Notes: generated from the letters alone by a model not told the origin. A stretch of 64,000 bases of DNA from an uncultured Bacteroides sp. (GCA_945965395.1 CAMFND010000018.1:37538-101537), one strand, 5' to 3'. Shown: positions 8,877 to 18,884, counted from the stretch's first letter. A program made the numbers and translations.

Positions 8877-9408
8877 ATTCCAGCTTAATCAATCCGAAAA
8901 CAGCATAATTAATCATATCCATATAATTGGCGTCTACACCTTCTGAAACCAAGGTGTCTCCTTTCAAAGATTCGATTTGCTTGGTCCGATAAATCTTCAT
9001 CAAAATCAAATCTGTATAGGAAGTAATGCGCATGCTACGCCAAGCCTCATCATAGTCATGATTCTTCGCCAGCATCAGCTTCAGCGCCTTGTCGGCATAG
9101 GTATCATATAATTCCAGCGCACGCTCTTCAGTTATATCTTCCTTCTCGGCATAGCCCAGTTCCAGCTGAATAAGCCCGATAATACCATAATTGACAATTG
9201 CAATAAACTCCGGACGAATGCCTTCATCTATCAAGGACACGCCCTTTACTTCGATACTGCGAATACGGTTTGCCTTAATATAAATCTGGTCTGTCACGGA
9301 AGACGGACGCATGATGCGCCAGGCAGCTCCGTAATCATGCAACTTCTTAGCAAACAAATCACGGCATACCGCAATTACATGTTCAAATTGTTTCTTGGTT
9401 TCTTCCAT
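8866..9408 (-). CDS. DUF1599 protein with two tandem copies of the domain
   Basis: A 180-aa soluble protein of unknown function. It is an internal duplication. Residues about 20-85 and 105-180 each contain a DYxxAWRxMR motif, an Ile/Arg-rich helix and an N/DYxxxGLIxLExG ending. No catalytic function is established for the domain. It is the first gene of the leftward operon; its 3' end overlaps the DoxX-family gene. A consensus -7 box on the minus strand (9430-9437) supports the start. Confidence 0.8.
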   Translation of the reverse strand: MEETKKQFEHVIAVCRDLFAKKLHDYGAAWRIMRPSSVTDQIYIKANRIRSIEVKGVSLIDEGIRPEFIAIVNYGIIGLIQLELGYAEKEDITEERALELYDTYADKALKLMLAKNHDYDEAWRSMRITSYTDLILMKIYRTKQIESLKGDTLVSEGVDANYMDMINYAVFGLIKLEFGE

Positions 9409-9429
9409 CTTTTATGCTCGAATATGTGG

Positions 9430-9437
9430 CAAAGTTA
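9430..9437 (-). promoter_or_regulatory. Promoter -7 box for the DUF1599-DoxX-tpiA block
   Basis: The minus strand reads TAACTTTG, matching TAnnTTTG, about 22 bases before the ATG at 9408. It is the only good promoter upstream of the three tightly packed genes. Confidence 0.55.
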
Positions 9438-9477
9438 CTGTTTTTTCAGAGAGCACACAATAATAACGGAGATAAAA

Positions 9478-9519
9478 ATGCCATTTCATACAGTCCCGAC
9501 AGACTGCATGAAATGGCAT
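9478..9519. terminator. Bidirectional terminator hairpin
   Basis: ATGCCATTTCAT (9478-9489) and ATGAAATGGCAT (9508-9519) are perfect 12-bp arms, extended by CAGTC/GACTG in the loop region. The minus strand ends in a T-run, which suits termination of the leftward M23 gene. Confidence 0.8.
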
Positions 9520-9551
9520 CTCCTTTTATTTCAATAAATTTGTTTTCCTGA

Positions 9552-10460
9552 TTAAGAACATCTCAAGACTTGTCCGATACGCAACGTCGTAGTACGTTTT
9601 ATACCATTAATCTGACACAAGCGGTCGATGGATACGTGGTACAAACGAGAGATACGTCCCAATGTATCACCTTTACGGATTTTATGATAACGGATAGCTG
9701 ATTTTTCCGCCTCTGCCGCACCCGATTTTCCTGAACTTACAGCAGCCAATGCGCGAGTACGCTGATATGCATAACGGTTGGCACCACGCACAAACAAATA
9801 GCTGTCTGAAACGATATCCTGGTTCGGGAAATCAAACATAAATTCCGGATTTATCACCTCACCTAAGAAACGAGTTTCAAAATGAAGGTGAGAACCGGTA
9901 GAACGTCCGGTATTTCCTCCCAAACCAATCGGATCACCCGCCTTTACATATTCATCTTCAGCTACAATCTGCTTAGACAAGTGTCCGTAAATGGTTTCCA
10001 AGCCATTGTCATGACGGATTACTACATATTTGCCATAACCTCTACGTTCATATTTCACCATGCGCACACGCCCGTCGAAAGCAGCACGGATGGTATCGCC
10101 GATATAGACCTTAATGTCCAATCCGTTGTGCATACGCCGCCAGCGCGGACCACATTTGGAAGTAATTTTTGTATGAGTTGTCGGCATGCAGAAGCCTGTC
10201 AGATCGATTCGGAAACTATCTGGAACCTGTACATTACCACCGTAAGCATGAACGCGATCATTGTTCCAGTTTGGATAAAGACTGTAAGCGGGATATACTG
10301 ACTGTTCTGCCTTAATCTGGCGAATCAGGGCTAATGAATCCACTGCTTTTAATTTTCTGTCAATCGGCGCCTGACGAGCCAGAAGATCCTGTCCTGAAAC
10401 ATTGATACTGACCATGGCCAGAGCCGCCATTGCTACTGTTCTAATACACTTTAAAATCAT
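9552..10460 (-). CDS. M23 peptidase with C-terminal LysM domain
   Basis: A 302-aa exported protein that probably cuts or remodels peptidoglycan. After a signal peptide comes a LytM/M23 domain with the zinc-site motifs HNGLDI and GSHLHFE, both intact, so the enzyme should be active. A C-terminal LysM domain (about residues 257-301, starting YHKIRKGDTLGRIS) binds glycan chains. The gene has its own promoter at 10618-10625 and a terminator downstream, so it is monocistronic. The leader between promoter and ATG is unusually long, about 150 nucleotides. Confidence 0.9.
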   Translation of the reverse strand: MILKCIRTVAMAALAMVSINVSGQDLLARQAPIDRKLKAVDSLALIRQIKAEQSVYPAYSLYPNWNNDRVHAYGGNVQVPDSFRIDLTGFCMPTTHTKITSKCGPRWRRMHNGLDIKVYIGDTIRAAFDGRVRMVKYERRGYGKYVVIRHDNGLETIYGHLSKQIVAEDEYVKAGDPIGLGGNTGRSTGSHLHFETRFLGEVINPEFMFDFPNQDIVSDSYLFVRGANRYAYQRTRALAAVSSGKSGAAEAEKSAIRYHKIRKGDTLGRISRLYHVSIDRLCQINGIKRTTTLRIGQVLRCS

Positions 10461-10617
10461 TATACCTTATATTTTTCAGCTAGTATCCGTCGGATGGCCT
10501 TTTTCCAGCCCGACCCTTATTCAGAATACCATTACTGGTTTAAAACAAATCACTTTTAGAGTGCACTTCTGCCTTCATTTCATGCAGATATGCCTGACTA
10601 CTTTACAAATAGCGTTC

Positions 10618-10625
10618 CAAAGATA
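10618..10625 (-). promoter_or_regulatory. Promoter -7 box for the M23 peptidase gene
   Basis: The minus strand reads TATCTTTG, an exact -7 consensus match. It implies a start near 10611 and a 5' leader of about 150 nucleotides. I see no recognisable riboswitch in the leader. Confidence 0.55.
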
Positions 10626-10742
10626 AAAAAAATTCGGTATATCCGGCTGAAGGATTAACGATTTTTCATGTATTTTCATACGCAAAACATAGAATAAATG
10701 TTTTACAACATAACATTCAGCAATACAAAGAATTAAATAAAA

Positions 10743-11411
10743 TCACTTTAACGAAGGATTCAAATCTTCCCGAACCACAAATTTTCCCTCTTTCCATTCC
10801 AGACAAATGGGCTGCGATTTCAAATAAGGCTTTAAATCTTTTGCGGTTTCCTTGTCCAGATAGTCGGGCGTAGTATAAGTAAACTTGAGCACCGGTTTGT
10901 CAGACGACAATTCAGCCTTCCACAAATACATGTCAGCATAGGCACGAAGGTTCTTCAAGGAGTCAGCCTGGGCTGTCGAAGACGGAGTCAAATAAAATTC
11001 ATCTTCTTGTGGAAGCTGTAAAAAATCGGAAAGCAGCAATTCATGCCAGTTCGTATCATAAAAAGTAATCTGACTGTCAGGCGCCGGAGCCGAATAGGTT
11101 GAAACGGCACAAATCACTTTCACGGAGTCATTCAGCGGAAGCAGCTTCAGCTCCAAGGTGCTGGCCGAAGTCGTTTTCAGGAACAAATAATCTGAAGTCA
11201 GTTTAGTCATTTCCGACATATTTCCAAAACGGTTCTTCACCTCTGCCTTCATCCCACTTTCCAGAAAATCACCGAAGTCGGCCCGGTTTACCTCCGTCAA
11301 AAGCGGAGACAAGGAATCTGGCAATGCTACAAAAAGCGTTTTCAAATCCTGCGCACGCCCTACAGCACCACATACATACAACACGAATATCAATATCAAA
11401 ATACGTTTCAT
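10743..11411 (-). CDS. DUF3256 exported protein
   Basis: A 222-aa protein with a signal peptide (cleavage near GRAQ). It matches the Bacteroidales DUF3256 pattern: an N-terminal segment with LFVALPDSLSPLLTEVNR, followed by a beta-rich domain with repeated Asp/Leu strands. No catalytic motif is visible and no function is established. It is probably periplasmic or anchored at the outer membrane. It stands alone, with 282 non-coding bases to the M23 gene and 70 bases to the end of the upstream hybrid sensor gene. Confidence 0.75.
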   Translation of the reverse strand: MKRILILIFVLYVCGAVGRAQDLKTLFVALPDSLSPLLTEVNRADFGDFLESGMKAEVKNRFGNMSEMTKLTSDYLFLKTTSASTLELKLLPLNDSVKVICAVSTYSAPAPDSQITFYDTNWHELLLSDFLQLPQEDEFYLTPSSTAQADSLKNLRAYADMYLWKAELSSDKPVLKFTYTTPDYLDKETAKDLKPYLKSQPICLEWKEGKFVVREDLNPSLK

Positions 11412-11481
11412 AACCAGCTATTCAAAAAAGTGCCCAAATATACAACTATTTCTGTTAGTAAGAAAAAATCTCTCTCCCTTC

Positions 11482-14259
11482 TCAATTTTTCCCATCCCGC
11501 CTTTTCAGGAATTCACTGGGGCTTTCTCCAAAATAGTCTTTATAACACCGGGTGAAGTAAGACGGAGAACTGAATCCCACTTCGTAGGTGATTTCGGCCA
11601 CCGTCTTTTCAGAGGATGCCAGCAAAGAGGCTGCCTTTTTCAACCGGGCAATGCGCAACAATTCATTCGGAGCATATCCGGTCAAGGATTTCGTTTTACG
11701 ATATAGCTGCACGCGCCCCAACCCCAATTCAGCACCCAAATCTTCTACACTCAAATCTGAATTGCTCATTTTTTCCTCAATCAAGGCCTTCAGCTTTTCC
11801 ACAAATCCCTTGTCCACTTCGCCCAACGACTGTTTTCCGCTTACCGCTGTGGCATCTTCTGTAAACGATTTCAACCGTTTCCGGTTATCTATCAGGTTGC
11901 GGATTCGTGCCAGCAGGAGTTTAGCATTGAAAGGTTTCGTCAGATACGAATCCGCGCCCGAATCATACCCCTGAATCCGCTGTTCATCCATAGCGTATGC
12001 GGTCAGCATCAGTACCGGAATATGAGACGTCTGCAACTCGCTTTTCAAGCGTTTACAGCATTCTATACCATCCATTACAGGCATCATGACATCGCACACC
12101 ACTACGTCTGGCACATACTTCATGGCCTGTCTTATACCTTCCTGTCCGTTTACCGCTTCAATCACGGTATATTTATCCTGCAGCAACATCTTCACGTAGT
12201 CACGCACATCCTGATTGTCGTCAATAACCAGCACCACTTCCTTGTCTGACGCTCCGTCTACTTCCACGTTTTCAACCCACTGATGCAAGGTTTCTTGTCC
12301 GGCATCCAGCACAGCCCCTTCCTGCAAGTTTTTCAAGGATTCATTTTTCTCTACCCCCCCTTTCATCTCTCCTTCCTGCTTCATAGGAAGTACAACCTGG
12401 AAACATGTGCCTTTTCCTTTCTCGCTCTCTACCCGCACTGTACCCTTATGCAACTGCACAAAAGCCTCTACCAAGGCCAGTCCCAGTCCGGAACCTGTAT
12501 GCTGTGCATCTATCTGATAAAAACGTTCAAACACGTGATGTATATGTTCTTCGGACATGCCAATACCCGTATCGCTGACTTCCATGCACAAATACGGTTG
12601 ATTATCTTTCTCTATCCGCGAAAGCACCACCTTTATCTCCCCTTTTTCCGGAGTAAATTTAAAGGCATTGGACAATAAGTTGTAGGTAATGCGCTCTATC
12701 TTTTCCGCATCGGCCACCATCACATACTGCGCCGCGTCTCCTTCCGCCTTCACTTCAAACTGAATATGTTTCCGGAACGCCAAAGTATGAAATGCCTCTG
12801 TCCAATCCTTTATACATTCCAGCGCATTAAATTCAGAAAGCCGCAAAGCCAGTTTGCCATGTTCATATTTCTGGAAATCCAGAATCTGAGTAATCAATCT
12901 CAATAAGACTGCGACATTTTTCCGCACAATCTCCAGCATATTCCGCTCCCTCTCACCTAAATGCTTTTCCTCCAGCAACTGGTTGATAGGGTCTGCAATC
13001 AAGGTCAACGGTGTACGGAAATCATGCGACACACTGGTAAAGAAGGCCAGTTTGGCATGTGTAGCCTCTTCCAACTGACGCGACAATGCAATCAGCTGAT
13101 CACGTTGTTCCTGCAACTGGTCACGCTGCTGTTCCAATTGCTGCTTCTGGGTAGACAATTCCGTATTCATCCGGTTCTTTACCCAAAAGGCACGTACCAG
13201 GAAAAAGAACAAGAATCCGGCCAGAATCAATATTACCACACAGGCATATAAGAACATTGTTTGTGCGGAGTAACGAAGGAAATAATCATCCAGCTGATGA
13301 TTTAAAAGCTCAATTTTCTGGTCCAGCGTCAGAATATGCTTCATCTGCATCTGCATCACACGGGCGTTGGCGCGATTTACCAACGCAGTAGAAAGTATAT
13401 TTTCTCGCTGATAGGGTTCGCCACGCAGTATAGCCATGGCTACCTGAATCACCTTATCACCTCCTGTAGGATAAATGAAGGTAGCATCCAGTTTGCCTTC
13501 CGCCACACTTTCCACTCCGCCGGCTACCGCATCAACTCCCACAAATGCAATCTGTCCGGCACGATTCTTCTGGTGTGCCTTCTCATACGCCCCGATAGCC
13601 ATCCGGTCGTTCTGTGCAAAGACCAGGTTTACTTGTGGGTAAGCATCCAGTAACGTATCCATCACCTCCCCAGCCTTCTGCCGGAACCATCCGGCTTCTG
13701 CAGATGCCACCACCTGCACCCCCGGAGCAGCCTTCAGGGCTTCCATCATCCCCCGATGACGCTCCACGGCTGGAGTAGAACCTCTCAGTCCGGTAATCTC
13801 TATTATCCGTCCCTTTCCTCCTAAACGGTCTGCTATATATTCACCTGCCTTACGGCCAATTTCATAATTGTCAGCACCTACATAGGCGGTATATTTTTTA
13901 GAATTGATTTTCCGGTCGACCAGGATGACAGGAATTCCTGCATCGTATGCCTTCTCAATTACCGGCGTAATAGCTTCGGCTTCATTAGGGGCAACAATCA
14001 GCAAATCGACTTTTCTTTCAATCAAAGATTCTATGTCCTTAATCTGATGGGTATTATCATCATGAGCCTGATAAACCTCCACATTTACCCCCGGATAAAA
14101 CAGAGCTTCCCGAAGAATCTCTTTGTTCATCTGGGCACGCCAATCATCTTCACTACATTGTGATACGGCTATCGTATAGTCCGCCTCCTTTCGGGAGCAA
14201 GCTACAGACAACAGCAGCAAGCAAATCACACCTATCCAACCACAGACTAAATGTTTCAT
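11482..14259 (-). CDS. Hybrid two-component sensor/regulator with sugar-binding periplasmic domain
   Basis: A 925-aa one-protein two-component system. Order: lipoprotein-like signal (Cys21), type-1 periplasmic sugar-binding domain (about 27-300, LacI/RbsB-like), coiled segment, transmembrane helix (335-356), coiled coil, HisKA with His412 in SHDFRTP, HATPase (to about 626), receiver with Asp723 in CDVMMP, and AraC-type HTH (about 815-920). This is the architecture of the fructose sensor BT1754 of B. thetaiotaomicron, and the gene sits next to a fructokinase/GH32 PUL, so it probably activates that PUL on free fructose. An upstream start at 14547 is possible, but the promoter at 14279-14286 lies inside that extension. 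The ATG at 14259 starts a proper signal peptide, so I chose it. Confidence 0.9.
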   Translation of the reverse strand: MKHLVCGWIGVICLLLLSVACSRKEADYTIAVSQCSEDDWRAQMNKEILREALFYPGVNVEVYQAHDDNTHQIKDIESLIERKVDLLIVAPNEAEAITPVIEKAYDAGIPVILVDRKINSKKYTAYVGADNYEIGRKAGEYIADRLGGKGRIIEITGLRGSTPAVERHRGMMEALKAAPGVQVVASAEAGWFRQKAGEVMDTLLDAYPQVNLVFAQNDRMAIGAYEKAHQKNRAGQIAFVGVDAVAGGVESVAEGKLDATFIYPTGGDKVIQVAMAILRGEPYQRENILSTALVNRANARVMQMQMKHILTLDQKIELLNHQLDDYFLRYSAQTMFLYACVVILILAGFLFFFLVRAFWVKNRMNTELSTQKQQLEQQRDQLQEQRDQLIALSRQLEEATHAKLAFFTSVSHDFRTPLTLIADPINQLLEEKHLGERERNMLEIVRKNVAVLLRLITQILDFQKYEHGKLALRLSEFNALECIKDWTEAFHTLAFRKHIQFEVKAEGDAAQYVMVADAEKIERITYNLLSNAFKFTPEKGEIKVVLSRIEKDNQPYLCMEVSDTGIGMSEEHIHHVFERFYQIDAQHTGSGLGLALVEAFVQLHKGTVRVESEKGKGTCFQVVLPMKQEGEMKGGVEKNESLKNLQEGAVLDAGQETLHQWVENVEVDGASDKEVVLVIDDNQDVRDYVKMLLQDKYTVIEAVNGQEGIRQAMKYVPDVVVCDVMMPVMDGIECCKRLKSELQTSHIPVLMLTAYAMDEQRIQGYDSGADSYLTKPFNAKLLLARIRNLIDNRKRLKSFTEDATAVSGKQSLGEVDKGFVEKLKALIEEKMSNSDLSVEDLGAELGLGRVQLYRKTKSLTGYAPNELLRIARLKKAASLLASSEKTVAEITYEVGFSSPSYFTRCYKDYFGESPSEFLKRRDGKN

Positions 14260-14278
14260 AATTTTATATCTATTTCTG

Positions 14279-14286
14279 CAAATGTA
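14279..14286 (-). promoter_or_regulatory. Promoter -7 box for the hybrid sensor gene
   Basis: The minus strand reads TACATTTG, matching TAnnTTTG, 20 bases before the ATG at 14259. It helps decide the start codon, because longer versions of the reading frame would begin upstream of this promoter. Confidence 0.6.
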
Positions 14287-14372
14287 TGAAAATCGCAGCG
14301 ATTTATACATCCTGACAGATACAAAAATCACGAAACCGACCCACAATTTTTCGTTCAACGGCTCTACTCTTT

Positions 14373-14460
14373 TTATGTCTCCCGAAGCGGAACCATACGT
14401 TTTCCATGTGAGAACCCTACGTTTTCGCTTCGGGAAACGTATGGTTTTCACGCGGAAAAC
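14373..14460. repeat. Micro-array B: four tandem 22-bp units
   Basis: Four 22-bp units (373-394, 395-416, 417-438 and 439-460 in the 14 kb block). Consensus ends are CTACGTTTTC on the left and GGAAAC on the right, with a variable centre. The heptamer ATAAAAC follows directly. Segments pair across units: TCCCGAAGCG (14380-14389) with CGCTTCGGGA (14426-14435), and AACCATACGTTT with AAACGTATGGTT. Array C at 48611-48698 has the same consensus and the same trailing heptamer. It fills most of the 324-base gap between the sensor and fructokinase genes; nothing else is visible there besides the sensor promoter. Confidence 0.8.
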
Positions 14461-14583
14461 ATAAAACAGACAAAGCCGAAGCGTCATTATCTTCAGCAGG
14501 CTTTCCAATCTTATCAGACAAAAAAATCTCCGGAAGTACAGAAACATACTTCCGGAGATTTTTCACAAGATAAACTATATAGC

Positions 14584-15465
14584 CTAAATTTTTTCCTTCA
14601 AATACAGAGGGAATTCCGGCATAGCCCCATTCTGGGTACATACAAATGCCGAAGCCTCTACTGCCAGTTCATGCGCTTCGCGTACGGTCTTTCCTTTCAA
14701 AATAGAAGCCACGAAAGTAGCAGTGAATGAATCACCTGCACCTACCGTATCGGCTACATTTACCTTCGGAGTCTCTACAAATGATACATTACCTGGAGTA
14801 AAGACATAGCTTCCGTTCACACCACAAGTCAGAATCAACATTTTCAGGTTATACTTGGCGAGCAGAATCCAGCATTTATCCTGCAGGTCAATACCCGGAT
14901 AACCGAACATACGGCTTACAGTAACCAGTTCTTCATCGTTTATCTTCAGCACATTACATTTCTGGAAAGAATTGCAAAGCACTTCTTTCGTATAAAAGCC
15001 CTGACGAAGGTTGATGTCAAATACTTTCAATGTATCTTCCGGCATGGCATCCAAGAACTTGTTGATTGTTTCTCTGGAAACCACGCTTCGCTGTGCCAAA
15101 GAGCCAAAGCAAACCGCTGTAGTCTGTTTTGCCAATCCTTCCAAAGCCGGAGTGTAAGGAATATTATCCCATGCCACACCTTCCTTTATATCGTAACAAG
15201 GAACTCCTTCTGCATCCAGTTCTACCTGAACCGTACCTGTGGGATACGGCACTTTTTCAATCATGCTATGCAGATTCTTCTCATAGAAGTTTTCCAGGAT
15301 TTCTGCTCCTAATTTGTCATCTCCTACGGCACTAACAGCACGACCGTCCAAACCAAACTGTGATACATGATACGCAAAGTTAGCCGGAGCTCCACCAATT
15401 TTCTTTCCTTCAGGCAGCACGTCCCACAGTGCTTCACCTATACCTACAACTATTGTATTCTCCAT
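14584..15465 (-). CDS. PfkB-family sugar kinase, probable fructokinase
   Basis: A 293-aa cytoplasmic ribokinase-family kinase. The N-terminal substrate-binding segment GGAPANFAYH and the C-terminal ATP/catalytic motif DTVGAGDSFTATF (catalytic Asp within GAGD) are present. In this PUL it should phosphorylate fructose released by the two GH32 enzymes. It follows the MFS permease by four bases, so the two are coupled. Other PfkB substrates cannot be excluded from sequence, but the neighbours favour fructose. Confidence 0.85.
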   Translation of the reverse strand: MENTIVVGIGEALWDVLPEGKKIGGAPANFAYHVSQFGLDGRAVSAVGDDKLGAEILENFYEKNLHSMIEKVPYPTGTVQVELDAEGVPCYDIKEGVAWDNIPYTPALEGLAKQTTAVCFGSLAQRSVVSRETINKFLDAMPEDTLKVFDINLRQGFYTKEVLCNSFQKCNVLKINDEELVTVSRMFGYPGIDLQDKCWILLAKYNLKMLILTCGVNGSYVFTPGNVSFVETPKVNVADTVGAGDSFTATFVASILKGKTVREAHELAVEASAFVCTQNGAMPEFPLYLKEKI

Positions 15466-15469
15466 AGTC

Positions 15470-16630
15470 TTAATGTTTAATTTTTAACGTATAAGCAAGT
15501 AAATAAATCACACCAGCTGTCATCACAGCTACAGCACCATTCTGTCCGATTGCATCGCTGGCCACTCCCATCAGAAGAGGGAATACGGTTCCGCCAAACA
15601 AGCCCATAATCATCAGTCCAGACACTTCGTTCTTCTTGTCGGGCATAGCCAGAAGAGCCTGAGAGAAGATGATAGAGAACACATTGGAGTTACCAAAACC
15701 AATCAGCGCAATACAAATATAAATCACTGTCTGCGAATCGAAAGCAAAAAGTCCGATCATGGCCAGCATCATACAGATGGCACTTATCAGGAAAAAGATT
15801 CTGGACGATACAGCCCGCAAGATAAATGCACCAGAGAAGCAGCCCAACGTACGGAATATAAAGTAGAGACTGGTAGCAAACCCGGCTTCGGTCAATGTCA
15901 TTCCAATACGCTCCATCAGAATCTTAGGAGCTGTAGTATTGGTACCCACATCAATTCCCACATGACACATGATGCCAAGGAAAGACAACAGAATAAAGGG
16001 TTTTCCTAACAGTTTCAGGCAATCGGCAAATCCAGATGCCTTGTCCGGCTGTTCTTCGGTAATAGGAGTAGCCGAAAGCAACAGAATGGCAAACACAGCT
16101 ACAACCATATAGATAGGGAACAACACTCTCCATCCCAAGCCAAAAGTCGGAATGGCCTGTAAAGCTCCCCACATGGCCAGATAAGGTGCAAGGAAAGAAG
16201 CAATGGCTTTCACAAACTGGCCGAAGGTCAGCGTACTGGCCAGGCGGTCGCCCGAGATAATATTGCTCAACAGCGGATTAAGTGAAGTCTGCATCAAGGC
16301 GTTACCTATTCCCAATAAAGAGAAGGAGCAAAGCATCAATCCATAGCTGTCACCAAACATCGGAAGCAACAAAGAGAAGAAAGTGACTCCCAGACTCAGC
16401 AACACAGTCTTTTTTCTTCCAATCCGATTCATCAGCATTCCTGTCGGTACTGAGAATATCAAGAACCAAAAGAATACCAAGGAAGGAAAAATATTTGCCT
16501 CAGAGTCTGTCAGACCTAAATCTTCCTTTACATAGTTTGAAGCAATTCCTACCAAGTCAACGAATCCCATGGCAAAGAAGCATAGCATCACAGGAAACAG
16601 CTTGGCATATTTTAATTGAGTATTTGTCAT
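15470..16630 (-). CDS. MFS sugar permease (FHS/FucP-like)
   Basis: A 386-aa inner-membrane protein with about 12 hydrophobic helices. The motif MNRIGRKK after helix 2 is the MFS signature. The overall pattern resembles the fucose/glucose/galactose H+-symporter group. In the fructan PUL it should carry fructose or a released hexose from periplasm to cytoplasm for the adjacent kinase. It follows the GH36 gene by 40 bases. Substrate assignment is from context. Confidence 0.85.
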   Translation of the reverse strand: MTNTQLKYAKLFPVMLCFFAMGFVDLVGIASNYVKEDLGLTDSEANIFPSLVFFWFLIFSVPTGMLMNRIGRKKTVLLSLGVTFFSLLLPMFGDSYGLMLCSFSLLGIGNALMQTSLNPLLSNIISGDRLASTLTFGQFVKAIASFLAPYLAMWGALQAIPTFGLGWRVLFPIYMVVAVFAILLLSATPITEEQPDKASGFADCLKLLGKPFILLSFLGIMCHVGIDVGTNTTAPKILMERIGMTLTEAGFATSLYFIFRTLGCFSGAFILRAVSSRIFFLISAICMMLAMIGLFAFDSQTVIYICIALIGFGNSNVFSIIFSQALLAMPDKKNEVSGLMIMGLFGGTVFPLLMGVASDAIGQNGAVAVMTAGVIYLLAYTLKIKH

Positions 16631-16670
16631 TTTTACTTGTTTTTAATCTGTTCAAATTCAGCCTTCTGTT

Positions 16671-18863
16671 TTATTCGGCTGTAAGTTCAATCACACGACT
16701 CTGAGTAGGACGGAAGCCAAAGACATCCAGACCGACTTTCATCAAATAATCACCAGAGAATAATTCTCCATCGGCCTCCAGCGTAGATTCTGTTCCCGGC
16801 ATCAGGTTGATTTCTTTCACACGGTACATCTTGTTCGGATCCAATCCTTTCACCTTCAAAGGAAGCAGTTTCTCCTGGAAACGAGGATAAATGTCGTATG
16901 CAAATACCACGCCTTTTGAAGCATCCTGGTTGACATAGTTTACTGCCATGTGGTTAGATTCATACGGAGATACCAGACGATACTGTACCCCATCCAGAAT
17001 CACCGGCTGCAGACGTTTCCAGTTGGCTACCGCAAACTGGCAATATTCCAATTCTTCTGCGGCCATTTCTTTCAAGCCGATATCAAATCCCAACTTACAC
17101 ATGGATGCCATGTCGGTACGGAACTTGATAGAAGTATTCTTATTCCAGCTTGTCACGTGTGCACACATGGCCTTGGCCGGGAAGAACTGAGAGAATCCCC
17201 ACTGTATGTAAGCTCTTTCCACAGGGTCCGTGTTATCACTGCACCAGAATTCCGTGAAATATTTCAACGCTTCATAGTCACAACGTGCACCGCCACCAGA
17301 GCAAAGCATCATCGGCACATTCGGATAGTTCTCTTTTACCCGCTTCATGACATTGTATACGCCACGTACATGGTCTATATACAAGCGTCCCTGTGCACCT
17401 TTCAGATAAGAAGAATAGATATTGGTAATCGGGCTGTTGCAATCCCATTTGAAATAAGCGATACCCGGATTTTCCTTCAACAACTTATCCACAATGCCAT
17501 ATACATAATCCTGCACCTTCGGGTTACTCAAATCGAGTACCAGCTGGTTACGATAGTAATAGGTTTCACGGTTCGGGTAATGGATTGCCCAGTCAGGATG
17601 CTTTTCAAACAATTCACTCTTCGGATTCACCATTTCCGGTTCAATCCAGAGACCGAACTTCACACCTTCTTTTTCAGCCGCCTGAACCAGCGCATTGATT
17701 CCATCAGGAAGTTTGTCGGCCGTTACATCCCAGTCGCCCAGTCCGGCTGTATCACTGCTGCGTTTGTATTTGTTGCCAAACCATCCGTCATCCAGCAAGA
17801 ACATGTCTACACCGAGTTCCTTCGTTTCTTTAATCAGGTCGACAAGGATATTCTGGTTAAAATCGAATCCTGTATTCTCCCAGTTATTCAACAACGTCAA
17901 ACGAGTACCTTTTCCATCCTTCAACTGATAATTCCGTGCCCAGTTCTGAAAGCGACGGCTTCCTTCGCCTGTACCCTTATTACTCAATGTGAAAATAAAT
18001 TCAGGAGTAGTGAACACTTCGCCCTTCTGAAGCTCATATACCGAAGCATAAGGATTAATGGCAGGAATCACACGCAGATTACCCACATTGTCCACTTCGA
18101 AAGTAAAGCTGAAGTTACCTGTCCATCCCAATGTACCCATCAAAACTTCCCCCTGATTTTCTGCAGCAGGAGCATCCAGACCGACCATGAAAAAAGGTTG
18201 CGTATGCATGGCAGCACGACTTCCCAGCTTGGTATCTACCACTTTCTTACCGAACTCCAGCTTCTGTGTACTCATCTGCACTTCCTTCGCCCAGTCTCCA
18301 CTGAATTCAGTCAAATAGTAAGCGGGACGATTGAAATACAACATCGTAGAAGCGTAACGGAATAACTGTACAGGCTTTTTCTCCTGATGTGAGATTTCAC
18401 TCCAAGTCTTGATTACGTCCTCCTTTTCGTAAGCCACGTAATGCAAGGTTACGTTCACCGGATATTTATCATCACGCAAATGAATATCTGTCTGTGTTCC
18501 TCCTTCCACAGCTTTTGTAGAAGAAGACACGTAATAAAGCCAGGTAGAAGCATTACCGTCGGCATGAGTCACACCCAAAGCCGGTTCAAAGAAGTCCTCG
18601 TTACCTGAACCTGAGCAGACTTCCCATCCGCGTGGAGAGACACTGGCATCTGATGCAGGATGTATCTGCCAGTCCAGTTTCTTCAAATCCGATTCATGCA
18701 ACAGTTTTTCGCCCAAGTAAGTCTGATAGAGCCGTCCGTTTTCAGCCACCTGAAGCACCAGATCCGTATTATCCGTTGAAATCCGGATAATCTTTTCTTC
18801 TGCAGCTTCCGCACACTGAAAACCCCAAAACAAGCCTAAAGCCGTAATAAAAAAGTTTTTCAT
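16671..18863 (-). CDS. GH36 alpha-galactosidase, periplasmic
   Basis: A 730-aa enzyme with a signal peptide (to about residue 20). An N-terminal beta-sandwich precedes a TIM barrel with GH36 signatures: FLLDDGWFG, the nucleophile in YFKWDCN, CSGGGARCD, and the acid/base region SDNTDPVER. It should remove terminal alpha-1,6-galactose from raffinose, stachyose or melibiose. It lies between the GH32 lipoprotein and the MFS permease in the same leftward operon, 21 bases from the GH32 gene. GH36 is not part of the archetypal levan PUL, so its presence suggests galactosyl-sucrose oligosaccharides as substrates. Confidence 0.9.
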   Translation of the reverse strand: MKNFFITALGLFWGFQCAEAAEEKIIRISTDNTDLVLQVAENGRLYQTYLGEKLLHESDLKKLDWQIHPASDASVSPRGWEVCSGSGNEDFFEPALGVTHADGNASTWLYYVSSSTKAVEGGTQTDIHLRDDKYPVNVTLHYVAYEKEDVIKTWSEISHQEKKPVQLFRYASTMLYFNRPAYYLTEFSGDWAKEVQMSTQKLEFGKKVVDTKLGSRAAMHTQPFFMVGLDAPAAENQGEVLMGTLGWTGNFSFTFEVDNVGNLRVIPAINPYASVYELQKGEVFTTPEFIFTLSNKGTGEGSRRFQNWARNYQLKDGKGTRLTLLNNWENTGFDFNQNILVDLIKETKELGVDMFLLDDGWFGNKYKRSSDTAGLGDWDVTADKLPDGINALVQAAEKEGVKFGLWIEPEMVNPKSELFEKHPDWAIHYPNRETYYYRNQLVLDLSNPKVQDYVYGIVDKLLKENPGIAYFKWDCNSPITNIYSSYLKGAQGRLYIDHVRGVYNVMKRVKENYPNVPMMLCSGGGARCDYEALKYFTEFWCSDNTDPVERAYIQWGFSQFFPAKAMCAHVTSWNKNTSIKFRTDMASMCKLGFDIGLKEMAAEELEYCQFAVANWKRLQPVILDGVQYRLVSPYESNHMAVNYVNQDASKGVVFAYDIYPRFQEKLLPLKVKGLDPNKMYRVKEINLMPGTESTLEADGELFSGDYLMKVGLDVFGFRPTQSRVIELTAE

Positions 18864-18884
18864 GGTCTGTCTGGTTTTTAATAA

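Noticed and set aside
14260..14547. N-terminal extension of the hybrid sensor
   Set aside because: The extension has no signal peptide, crosses micro-array B and contains the gene's own promoter at 14279-14286.
16950..18365. 471-codon plus-strand open frame
   Set aside because: It lies wholly antisense to the GH36 gene, which has complete catalytic motifs. Its translation is rich in His/Arg/Ile without domain pattern, a typical shadow frame.
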